From Naegleria lovaniensis (Eukaryota > Heterolobosea > Eutetramitea > Acrasida > Naegleriidae): a DNA stretch of 64,000 nt. The notes under the pieces are model-generated. The model did no database searches, was not told the origin of the DNA, and saw nothing but the letters and a program-made list of their open reading frames with translations. Shown one piece after another: positions 24,024-34,300 of the stretch. The translations under genes and the position numbers were made by a program. Location: NCBI RefSeq assembly GCF_003324165.1, contig NW_025407825.1:771983-835982 (forward strand), in the 5' to 3' direction. Within the stretch, counting starts at the first letter, position 1, and each line of letters begins with the position of its first letter.

Positions 24024-25589
24024 TCAATAAAAGTATGGACCTTGGGGTGGTAGTTGAGGTGAATAGACATTTCCAAACATATCTGTGTGAAATACATTAT
24101 GAGTGGTGGTGGTCGTTGTGGTTACAATTTGAGGAGAATTCTGAGGTGGAATTCCCATCATGTTTGGTTGTGGAATTCCCATCATTGGCATGATTTGTTG
24201 TTGTTGTTGTTGATACTGCATGGTGTTCATGGTCATGTTCATTGGATAAATTGTTGGTTGTTGTTGTGGTTGCTGAGAGGTTGATGTTGAACTAAATGCA
24301 TTTTGAGAAGTTGTAGAATTTGGTAAATAAGCTGAAGATGGATGTGACATGTTATTTGGATAAGATCCACTCGTACTAATACTAGTAGTGCTCGAAGGTA
24401 ACCATTGTTGTTGTAATTGAGCTGTGACTGGACTTTGAGGACTTGAAATTTGGATATTGGGGTACATGCTTTTTTGTTGAGGTAAATAAACTTGTTGTGA
24501 CAAGTGACTGCTTGGAAGATTCATCATACCCGCTTCAGGTTGAGAAGATGGAGGTGGTTGGTTCACGAGAATGGGTTGTTGGGGTTTGGGTTGATGATGT
24601 TGATATTGAGGCATTTGTTGAGGTAATTTAGGAGGTTGTACGTGAACAACTGCAGACGTTGGAGGTTGTGAAATTGGATTGACATTTGACACTTCTTCCA
24701 ATGGAGGTGCTGAAGAAGCACTCAATTCCCGATCCATGTCCACTGGAGGTTGAACCACAACATGTTCTTCAACTTTCTTTGGCTCTTGTACCATCTGAAC
24801 GGGTGGAATTTGGACAGTTGGAGGAACAATCTGTTGTTCTTCATTCTTCTTTTTCACCATTCTAAAATATGAAAGATAAGCAATCATACTGAATCGATCA
24901 GGAGATTGCGCTAAATCTTGTGCATCCTGAATTCGTGGAATGTGCAATTCATTTTCAGCTTGATCGATGCAAAGAGAAAGTTTCTTGACAGGATCGAACG
25001 AAGACCATTCAGGATCATTGAGAGTACTGGATTGACCATTGGTTAAATGCAAGATGAGTTTTTTCAAATTTTCACCATCGGTCCAGTCTGTTGTTAAATT
25101 GGTCAATACTGGTTGATTATTGTAAAGTGTGGAATTTAACCATTGTAATAGCAATTGTTCAATATAGAGAAGAGCTTCTGGATTTTGTTTGGTTAAATTT
25201 TCCTTTCCTGCAAGATCAGCTTGATCCAATACTTGACAAATTTGGAATTTGTAAATCAATGCATAGACCACTGCAAGAATGAGTTTCAAATTTCCATCCA
25301 CAATGTCATTGCTGTCAATATTCACCAATTGAATACCCAAATCTTTGGTAATAATGTTCAAAGCTTCTGCAATATTATTCATCATTTGAATTCTATATTG
25401 AGGACGAAGAGAAGCCAATGGATATTCTGTTTTGGTTAATTCAGACAATAAGAGTAACAAGTTTTCACCAGTTTTGAAATCTTCGGCAAGATTGGTCAAT
25501 TGAATGTTTCGGTTTTTCAATTTGGAGTTGACCCAGTTTAAGAAGGATCGATGTTGGACTTCAACCCAGTTCGGATCTAATGGATTCAT
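24024..25589 (-). CDS. Tandem calponin-homology actin-binding protein
   Basis: 521 residues from the ATG at 25589 (the frame extends to a TTG at 25622). Two calponin-homology domains occupy the first half: residues about 8-115 (HRSFLNWVNSKLKNRN, DFKTGENLLLLLSEL, LKLILAVVYALIYKF) and about 135-245 (LLQWLNSTLYNN, DWTDGENLKKLILHL, SMIAYLSYFRM). Paired CH domains form the actin-binding unit of alpha-actinin, filamin and spectrin. Instead of spectrin or filamin repeats there is a 270-residue Pro/Gln/Ser-rich tail with no predicted fold. A role in linking actin to other partners in the cytoskeleton is inferred. Confidence 0.88.
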   Translation of the reverse strand: MNPLDPNWVEVQHRSFLNWVNSKLKNRNIQLTNLAEDFKTGENLLLLLSELTKTEYPLASLRPQYRIQMMNNIAEALNIITKDLGIQLVNIDSNDIVDGNLKLILAVVYALIYKFQICQVLDQADLAGKENLTKQNPEALLYIEQLLLQWLNSTLYNNQPVLTNLTTDWTDGENLKKLILHLTNGQSSTLNDPEWSSFDPVKKLSLCIDQAENELHIPRIQDAQDLAQSPDRFSMIAYLSYFRMVKKKNEEQQIVPPTVQIPPVQMVQEPKKVEEHVVVQPPVDMDRELSASSAPPLEEVSNVNPISQPPTSAVVHVQPPKLPQQMPQYQHHQPKPQQPILVNQPPPSSQPEAGMMNLPSSHLSQQVYLPQQKSMYPNIQISSPQSPVTAQLQQQWLPSSTTSISTSGSYPNNMSHPSSAYLPNSTTSQNAFSSTSTSQQPQQQPTIYPMNMTMNTMQYQQQQQQIMPMMGIPQPNMMGIPPQNSPQIVTTTTTTTHNVFHTDMFGNVYSPQLPPQGPYFY

Positions 25590-26016
25590 TGTTTGTGAAA
25601 ATAATTGATGGTGATGATTCAATGGTGATGATGTGATCGGATTAGATCGAGTCTTGTTGTGGTTGTTGTGACTTTTAAGAGCGCACGAACGGTTATGTAG
25701 TGACAGTGAAATGAATGGATCTCAATTCTTGTTGAGTCACAGACGGCAAAATCAATGGAGCGAAGAAGAAGGAGTTTGTGTTGAATAATTTTTTTTGTGT
25801 GTGACTCCAAAAGTCATCGCCCCGAAACGAGTTCCAAACTGTTTCTAAAGAACGATGAAGGAAAAACGCCTTATTAATGTTGAGGGCGTTCAGGTCAAAT
25901 TGACTGGAAATTTGATCAATTGGAATGGGCAGAAAGGAGTGAATGAACCCTCTCAGCAACAAGAAGTCCCTTCATAGATGTTTGGAGTTCGTTCACAGTG
26001 ACACAGTTGTGGTGGT
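25590..26016. other. Intergenic spacer
   Basis: A 427-bp stretch between the CH-domain gene start and the PTEN gene end, both leftward. It presumably holds the CH gene promoter and the PTEN 3' end. No gene or RNA was recognised. Confidence 0.35.
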
Positions 26017-27309
26017 TTAATCGTCGAGTGTAAAGTTTTCATTTAACACTTCTTCTTGTAGAGCAATGTCCTCATCGAGCTCATCTTCTTCACTTCCTTG
26101 TATCTTCTCCCATGTTAAGTCCATAAAGAAATCATTATCAAAAGCACTTGATTTTAAAGCATCATCAATTTCCATCTTGGTTAATCGTAAAATACCATTG
26201 TTAGGCATCATGCCTACATGGAATGAAATACGAAACATGTATTTGGGTTTCTTATTGTCTCTATGATGATAACCTCGAATGTAAACGTCACCACTCAATA
26301 TCGTGTCAATATCAAACTCAATCACTCCATCTTCTTCTCTGTAATATCGTAATGGGTTTCTATCAGTACTTGAAAAGAGTAATTGTTTAGGATTGAATTG
26401 AGTAGGTGCTGTGTAAATTTCAATGACTGGACAACAACCATCTTTTGAAAATTTGGGAACAGTATACATGGTGATGCTTTTTAAAATTTGTTTTCCTCGT
26501 TTTCTAAAGTAGTTGCTGATGAGAGATTTGAGATTGAGGGTGTCTTGGCCAAACATGGAGACCAATTCGCTCACGTATTGTACATAACGACGTTGACTGG
26601 GTTGAGCAACACCACGCTCTCGAGTCGATCGTTTCGATGCAAAATAATCTAAAGCTTCTGTTCCTGATTCAAACATTCCACTGTAAGTCATGTAACAAGC
26701 AATGACAGTTCCCTGTAAAATGGGGTCATTATAATCAAGTACGTGGCCAGAGAAAATGATGAATGAAATTGAATGTTGAATAAGTCAATGGTTGTTGATT
26801 GTGAGATAGTAATGATGCATTTCATAGAATGATCATTTCAAAATATGAATCAAATGCATTAATAAAATTGCAAAATCACGTACAGTTCTTCCTCTTCCTG
26901 CTAAACAATGCACGGAGACCACATTATTTGGATTATCCTTCAAAAATCGATCCATCTCCTCACAAATTTCAATTAAATATTCCACAGGCGGATTATGATG
27001 ATCCGGAAAACCCTTCTCAATGACTTTACCACCTCCAACTCCCTTTTCAAACAATTCATAATCATAGGGTATTTCCGATAAATTAACAATCATAAAGTGT
27101 CCTGCATGTTTCTGTTTGAAAAATTCAGCAACACTCTCAATATGATTTCTATAGACCGAGCTAAAGCCTTCTCCAGGAATGGCCATTGCAATAATTCTAT
27201 TCGTAATGTAGGTTAAATCTAAATCAAAATAAGTAGAGCCTACTTGTTCCTGACATCGGATTTTATCACCCGATACCAGTGTCCGAATGAAATTCGTTAG
27301 AAAACTCAT
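26017..27309 (-). CDS. PTEN-type phosphoinositide phosphatase
   Basis: Two exons (27309-26884, 26712-26017) give 373 residues. The phosphatase domain opens with the PTEN-like YFDLDLTYITNRIIAMAIPGEG and carries FPDHHNPP, the conserved Asp loop. The P-loop is HCLAGRGRTGT (nucleophile C135, R141), split by the intron right after Arg-Thr. A PTEN-type C2 domain follows (about 185-345: KQILKSITMYTVPKF, CCPVIEIYT, GDVYIRGYH). PTEN removes the 3-phosphate of PI(3,4,5)P3 at the plasma membrane and opposes PI3K in chemotaxis. The two P-loop lysines of canonical PTEN (HCKAGKGR) are Leu and Arg here, so substrate preference may differ. The C-terminus is acidic. Confidence 0.9.
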
Positions 27310-27507
27310 GATGATGAAATATCAAGTCCAATAAATTAAAAGAGTACAAGATATGAATCAATGAATTGAAATAAATTTTTGAATATTTTGATCCGTAAGA
27401 GTCAGACAATGTCAGAGAGTCGTATTGGAAGAGTCTTTCTATATTTTTTTGTAATCCTACCAAACTTCAAAGTGTGTCGCTGGTAGAAATGCTGAGAAAT
27501 TAAAAAA

Positions 27508-29115
27508 ATGCAACAAACAGAAGGCTCTTCTTCTCCGTCCTTTATTGGCTTTGGGTTAGAGGTGGCTCGTAGTGATGAATTGATAGAACATCCCAATTCA
27601 GTGATCCTTCTGGAAAATCAACATCTTGATGGAGGAATTGATGAAGGAAATGAAGCAACAACGACACCACAAATTCCGAATCCCTTGTTGAAGAAATTGA
27701 AAAAACAAGAATTGGAACTGGAATTATCGGATATGAATTTTGCGTATCATTGTAAATTTCCAGTGGATATTTTGATGAAAGGCTCTTCTGGTATTCGTCA
27801 ATTAATTTCAAAATTACTTTTTAGTAATCACCGTATCGAAAATAGAGAGAATGACAATTTTGAGAGAGTGCAACAACATCAAGCACTGATAGAAAATAAT
27901 GAGAATCACCACAATGATGAATTGTTGGGACAGAGATCAACACAAACCATTGTAAAACCAAATAACGATGGAAATAATTTATTGGAGAATCAAATTGGAG
28001 TGACGTTTGTTGTGCCGCATGACTTGTCGTTCTCAGATCCATCCATGAATCAATATTTGTTTGAACAATTTTCTCATCAAAGTTTATTGAGCTGGAATTG
28101 GAATTCAAAAGCAGATCATACACAAAGTGTCTTTTCAATGATGCAATATTATTATGGACCTTTCAAAGTGTTTTTATTATTTATGGTAATTCTTATTTTC
28201 ACAACCATCTGCATGGTGAGTCTTGTGAAAGTGTCTTCACTTGGAAAGCATATCGAGAATGTATTATTTGAAACCGTGAGGACTGAAGCATTGAAAGTGA
28301 ACCATTCAGCAAGCGTCACATCCATTTTGAAGACTGCTCCAGCAATCAAAACTATCATTTATTTAACGCTATTTCTAATAGCAACAATTTTGATCATTCT
28401 CATCACATCAATTTATGTGATGCGATTGATATTAATTTTTATAAGGAGAAGAGTGTTACAAAAATTCGCAAAAACCAAGAAGGCTTTCAACTTGGAAGTG
28501 CCTCCTCCTCGAGAGAAGCTCGATTTGGTTCTCTATGACGACAATTACAATGGCACTTCTGAAGAGAAAATATCACAAGCTGTTTATGGATACATTCAAT
28601 TATCCAAACGATTGATAGTCACCAATAGTAATTCCTCAATTCTTTCTCAAAAGACAACCATCCAGTCGTCATCCTCTTCACAAGAATTAGCCATTTCTAA
28701 TTTCGTGCTAGAGCACATGATGAAATCCATGATTGATTCACACAATTCATCATCATCATCGTCTCCTTCTTCCTCTGTAGATGCATCCATCACAACTTCA
28801 AATTCTATTCCTCTATTACAACCTGCCATCATAGAAATTGAACATTTCTTATTGAAAGAACAAATTCCAACCTTTTCCAAACCCCATGAATATCATGCTT
28901 CCAATTTTTCCATCGCTCAAGAATTTCTCTTAATTGCACTTGCAATGGCCCGAAAAGAAGTCATGTTTAAGAATTGTGGATTTGTATTGATTCGAGTTCC
29001 CTCTGTGCAGTATGGCATGATGCGATTATGTGAACAATTGGGATTTACAATGATTCATCAACAAGTTGGAGAATTTCCAATGAGTTGGAGTGTTTATATG
29101 AGTCCATTAAATTGA
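27508..29115 (+). CDS. Two-span membrane protein of unknown function
   Basis: 535 residues with no introns. An N-terminal polar region of about 210 residues is followed by two clear membrane segments (about 218-238, VFLLFMVILIFTTICMV; and about 280-305, IIYLTLFLIATILIILIT) separated by a short loop with an N-glycosylation-type site. The rest is a large C-terminal domain containing a Ser-rich insert and ending in a compact region (GFVLIRVPSVQYGMMRLCEQ then LGF) that faintly resembles the end of a GNAT acetyltransferase fold. I cannot support that fold assignment. It is divergent from the PTEN gene, with 198 bp between them. Confidence 0.7.
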   Translation: MQQTEGSSSPSFIGFGLEVARSDELIEHPNSVILLENQHLDGGIDEGNEATTTPQIPNPLLKKLKKQELELELSDMNFAYHCKFPVDILMKGSSGIRQLISKLLFSNHRIENRENDNFERVQQHQALIENNENHHNDELLGQRSTQTIVKPNNDGNNLLENQIGVTFVVPHDLSFSDPSMNQYLFEQFSHQSLLSWNWNSKADHTQSVFSMMQYYYGPFKVFLLFMVILIFTTICMVSLVKVSSLGKHIENVLFETVRTEALKVNHSASVTSILKTAPAIKTIIYLTLFLIATILIILITSIYVMRLILIFIRRRVLQKFAKTKKAFNLEVPPPREKLDLVLYDDNYNGTSEEKISQAVYGYIQLSKRLIVTNSNSSILSQKTTIQSSSSSQELAISNFVLEHMMKSMIDSHNSSSSSSPSSSVDASITTSNSIPLLQPAIIEIEHFLLKEQIPTFSKPHEYHASNFSIAQEFLLIALAMARKEVMFKNCGFVLIRVPSVQYGMMRLCEQLGFTMIHQQVGEFPMSWSVYMSPLN

Positions 29116-29315
29116 AAAGGTAAACATTGTTTGTGTTTGGGATTAGTAACGAGGTTGATGAGGAACTGAGGAATTAAGACCATCTCTTCTCTTGAACTCT
29201 GTGCTCTCGAACAAACTTCCAAGTTCATCTCTGCTGTCAAATGTCAAATCTGCCATCACTTCTACCCAACAACAATAAAAAAAATTCACTAGAGCATCAA
29301 CTAATCTCATCAACA

Positions 29316-30221
29316 ATGCCAAGAAACGACAAGAATGAAGAAACATTCACCTTTGCCGTCTGCGGAGGTGGTGCAGTGGTAAGTATTTTCAGGAAATTTC
29401 AAAATTAAATTTTCTTGATCATCATTTTGAAACTATATATCATCCAACCCAACAGGGAAAATCATCCATTACGATTCGATGGACTCAAGATACATTTATT
29501 GAACTTTACGATCCAACCATCGAAGCAACTTTTAACATTGCTCGAAAAGTTGACAATCAAACTTCGTTTTTAACAATTATTGATACTGCTGGACAAGGTG
29601 AGTGTAACTTATTGATGAAATTTTCATAATCATCAATTCTTGTAATGTCAAACTTTACTTTGGATCATGAATCACATACACATCATTGATTATATTTCAA
29701 CTCGTGTCAAATGTCAAAAAATCCACACAGACGAATTCTCTGCTCTTCAAGACGTCTACATGAGAAACGCTTACGGCTTTGTTCTCGTCTTTGATTGCAC
29801 TTCCAAAACCACTCTCGAAGAATTACAAAAATACACGGAAAGAATTTACAGAATCAAATCCGAAGAATTCAAACAAGTCGATGGAAAAGATTATCCTGTC
29901 ATTTTCGTTGGAAACAAATATGATCTCATTCAAGAAAATCCAAAAGGAAAATATTTAACAGAAAAGGAAATTAAGGAGTTTATCAAAACTCAATTAGGAC
30001 TTTCTGAAAAAACTCCATTTTTATTTGCGAGTGCAAAGAATGGTTTGAATATGAAAGAAGCATTGGAAAACATTGTTCGAGAAATGAGAGAATTTGAAAA
30101 AGGTCAAAAACCTGTCACTAATCCATTGAAACCACCCAAGTCGCCAAGAAAGGGAATGTTGTCATCCGTGTCGGATAAGGGTGATACACAAAGTGATTTG
30201 GAGAGAATGAACAATTATTGA
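29316..30221 (+). CDS. Ras-like small GTPase, copy 1
   Basis: Exons 29316-29378, 29456-29597 and 29731-30221 give 231 residues. All G motifs are visible: P-loop CGGGAVGKSS formed across the first intron, effector-like YDPTIEATF, DTAGQDE formed across the second, GNKYDL and ASAKNG. The catalytic Gln of DTAGQ is kept, so GTP hydrolysis is expected. An extension of about 45 residues follows the G domain. The protein ends ERMNNY and has no CaaX cysteine, so membrane attachment by prenylation is not predicted. A close relative lies 224 bp downstream with its first intron at the same place in the P-loop, indicating tandem duplication. Confidence 0.92.
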
Positions 30222-30444
30222 AATTGTAAAATATCAAACTCTAGATTTTGTAAAAAAAATTAAATATTGAATATTGAATATTCAAATTATTAAAATAAAT
30301 TAATAATCATTATTGAATCATTGATGAATTATATTAACTTTTGATTTAATATCTCTCATTACCTTTTGAAACTTGGAATTAGGTTTTTGGATGAACATGA
30401 AATGTCAATAATTGTCATTTTTGTTGTCTCATATTGAGAAAAAA

Positions 30445-31296
30445 ATGTCCCAACCAGTTTCTGATGAATTTACACTAGCTGTTTGTGGTGGAGTTGTAAG
30501 TATTTCTATGATGAATTCGATCACTCTTGCTGTCACTTGTCAATAATTTTTCTAAATCATCACAATGTAACCAACAACTTCACATCTTGGATATCAAATA
30601 ATATTTCATCAACAGGGAAAATCCTCTCTCACTGTTCAATGGACACAAAACCACTTTATGAAATACTATGATCCAACCATTGAATCCACCTTTTCGGTTC
30701 ATAAAATTATTGACAACAAGGAGACTCATCTCACCATCATTGACACTGCTGGACAAGATGAATACAAAACATTACGAGATGTCTATATGAGATCTGCTTT
30801 TGGATTTGTTTTGGTTTTTGATTGTACTTTAAAATCTTCTTTGGAAGAGTTGAAAGAATTTACAAAACAATTGGAACGTCTTAAAAAGGAAGAAGTTCAT
30901 GACGAAGAAGAACATGAAAAGAAGTGGAAAGGAAATTTGTATCCTTGTGTGGTAGTGGCAAATAAGTTTGATTTGATACCTGAAGATTATGAAAATCGAG
31001 AATTGACAGAAAAGGAAATTAAGGAATTTATGAAAACGGAATTACTACTTTCGGAAAACACACCTTTAATTTTTACAAGTGCCAAAACGGCTTGGAATGT
31101 TGTGGAATGTTTCGAAACGATCGTACGAGAAATGAGAGCCTTTTCAAAGGTGGAATTGCCTCCTCAAGAAGTAACCTCTTCACATCAAGCAAATTCGTCA
31201 ACAAGTAGAAAACGAAATTCATTGTTTTTGACTAAAATGGCATCCGTTTCTGACAGTCATGATTGTCAAAATGATTTAAAAATGTTCTTAATGTAG
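30445..31296 (+). CDS. Ras-like small GTPase, copy 2, with altered P-loop
   Basis: Exons 30445-30495 and 30616-31296 give 243 residues. The body is clearly Ras-like: YDPTIESTF, DTAGQDEYKTLRDVYMRSAFGFVLVFD, ANKFDL and SAKTAWN. The P-loop reads LAVCGGVGKSS, two residues shorter than in copy 1, so the first glycine of GxxxxGK falls on Val. An insert of basic and acidic residues (KKEEVHDEEEHEKKWKGN) lengthens the loop before the NKFD motif. There is no CaaX box (end DLKMFLM). The intron between DTAGQ and DE in copy 1 is absent here. Nucleotide binding may be weakened, or the loop may tolerate the change. Confidence 0.88.
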
Positions 31297-31381
31297 AATT
31301 TTGAAAAATTCTTTTTCACACTTTCTGTGTATATAAAATTAAATTGAAATTTATCAAATTGATTTTAAAATTGATTTAAAA

Positions 31382-34300
31382 TTACAAAATATCTTTTCGT
31401 GAACTTCCAACTGGTTCTCTTGTTCTCGCAAGCTTGATATAATGTTCAACACTCATCATACTCGTGGATCCATAAAGTAAGGCAGTATCTCGTTGTTGCT
31501 TTTGAATTAACATTTGAATTTGGAAAACTGGTTGCAATGCATAATCTACTCGACATTTTTCCAATCGATTCAAAGCAACTGCGACTTGTTCGAATTTTCC
31601 CCAACGAACCATATTATTTTGATGTTTGACATTTTCAGTAATTTCTGTCGAGTAACAATAATTCAATTCCTCTTGATGTAAACAATCAGAATAATGATTT
31701 TGAATATACATAATTTCTCGCAAATGAGCTTCAACCACTGGAATGGCTGGTAATCGACATCCATCAAAAATGTCATTATAATTTTGATATCTTTCGTCTT
31801 CGACAAATAAAACGTCAGCATAGTGAAATTTTGTTCGAATGTCAAATCCATAAAAGGAATCGTATTTGGACTTGAAATGGAGAAGAGGTGGAGTTGGCAT
31901 GTGTGAAAATGCAGCATTCGAATTTGACAACTTGTCATCATTTTGAGTTGAAATGGAATTTCGTTCGTATTGATTTTCAATAAATACAGAATATTCAGAA
32001 TCTAATTGATTATTATTCTCATCGCCGTCTTCATCGTCGGAATGATCATTCATATGGTCACTGTCTGCAGCATTGCTTTTTCGAATTTGAGGACGTTTGG
32101 AAGGACTGTTCGAGGTTGTTGACAATAATGAAATATTCTGAGAAGCGTTGTGATGATTGGCATGTGACAGCACATGTAAGGTGCTAAATGTCGAACAAGT
32201 ACTGAATCGAGTTTGTCCAATCTTGATGGGAATAATCTTTGAATCATGTGAATTTGTGGAATTTGTGGAATTGGGTCTCGATATCGAACTTTCTCTAGAA
32301 TTCTCATTCGAATGATAAGTGACTAATTCATCTCGTTGTTTCTGTTGTTGTTGTTGTTGTTGTGCCCACAAAATTGCATGATGATGTTTTGGATTTCCCA
32401 ACACTCTCATGACATGTTTAAACATGTGATTGAAATTTCCTTTTTCTTTCTTTTTAGCATCCAAGAGTGTAAATTGTAAATGATTCTTAATGGCAGGATG
32501 TGTGAACATGGTGGCCATGGCATGAGCACTGGCATAGTTTTGAAGTGTATATAATTCAACAATGATGTGTTTCACCTTGTTCATCATTTCAACTCGATCT
32601 TTGATATGGGGTTTGTCCAAAATATCTAAAATGAGCCAATTCACACGATCATGAACAAGTTCTAAAAATTTACACAATTTCGGACAACTCATTTTGAAAA
32701 ATTGAGTTCTAAAACCAGTATTGAGTAAATTGAAATCTAAATGTCCTTGAGTTTTCTTGCAATTATTGAGTGTGAATGAAGTATAATCTAAAAATTCCAC
32801 ACTTGAAATTTCATTAAAGAAAAAGTGATCCACAATTGTGATTTGTCTTGCAAGTTCGAGAGGTGACACGTCGACCCATCTGAGAGATGCTGAAAATACA
32901 TTTTGTGGAATGACAGGTCTTGGACATTTGGAAGAATCTGTATAAATGGTTTTGTAAAAGTAAAAGAATTCTCCTGTTGATCCACTTGAAGTTTCTTCAT
33001 CTTCCTTGTCGTGTGGAGAGCTAAATTCATCATCGTCCATATCAAAGTGAGATTTCTTTCGATAGCCACCGCTAGAGTCCGTAGATGTCACAAAATTCGA
33101 TAATTTGTTTTTAACAAACGAGCTCACCTTGTTGTTTTGACTGGCTTCCACTTCGAGCGATGCAAATTCCATATATTCCTTAATTCCAACTTTCTTTTTG
33201 AGAGATTTTTTGTAATTGGCTAGTTTTTGCTTCTTGTGGACATGATCGAGCAAGACATGACTCAATTCTAAAATGTTGTTAATCTTGCTGAGGAAGACGG
33301 TTGGTTCTGGCAATTTGGAATGATCGGTTTTCTTCAATTTTCCAATCACAGAGACTTGTTCCACAATCTTGCTCAGAAATTCTAACATGTTTGAATTCCA
33401 TTGATATTGATAATTGGAAATCCAAAATCGAAGCATGTCAAAACAGCAAATTATAATTTCCAAACATTCAATATGATTCAATAATTGAGACATGGTTCTT
33501 GTAATTCTTTCAATGTGTTCACCGATGGATTCTTCCAAAATACTCGTACCGCCAGTTGCAGTGGTCACCTTGTCTAAATTGTAACTTTTCAGAAGGAGCA
33601 TTAATGGCAAGCTTAATCTTTCAAATATTTTCAATAAAAGACCATCTGGAGAGAGTAAATGTAAATAGCCGACAAAGAATGTCTTTCTGAATAACTCCTT
33701 GTTTTCAATATTTGCTTCAGGTCGAATACAATCTTCACCAAAAACTTCAAAATAATCATTAGCGACATCTGAATATTCTCTAAAACGAACATCTTTGATT
33801 GCATCATAGAGTCGATGTTCAGTGACGGTAATCATCTCAATGAGCTTGTTGAGAGAAATTCCAAACAGCAATTGCTTCTTATCTTGTTTCATGACATAAA
33901 AATTCGAGAATTGATCAAATAAAGAAAGCTCTGGAGGTGTCACGGTTTGTTTCCTCTCTAAAAATTGTTTGATTTGTTTGACATCGTTGGACGTGAGAGA
34001 TTCGTATGCAATTTTTGGAATAATTGAAAATTCTTCCCAATACGAAGGTTTCAAGCTTGTCTTGTTCGATTGAGAACGTAATAAAAATTTCTGGTAAAAG
34101 TTTTGAGTTATTGTTTTGGATGGAATAGCAGTGTTTCTTCTCGCGTTGGCCATACTGTGACGAGCTCTGGAATTTGGAAGTGTTGCTTTCGATCCAATAA
34201 TTGTCTTTAAAATTTCAACAGTTTGAGAAGCAGTTGGCCGATTGGAAGGAACTGGATCCAGTAATCGACAAATGAGTTTTGCCAACTCCTCGCCGTTTGG

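Noticed and set aside
24180-24290. Trinucleotide (tgt/gtt) runs suggesting a microsatellite
   Set aside because: They encode polyglutamine in the CH-domain protein tail; similar Gln runs are common in many genes here.
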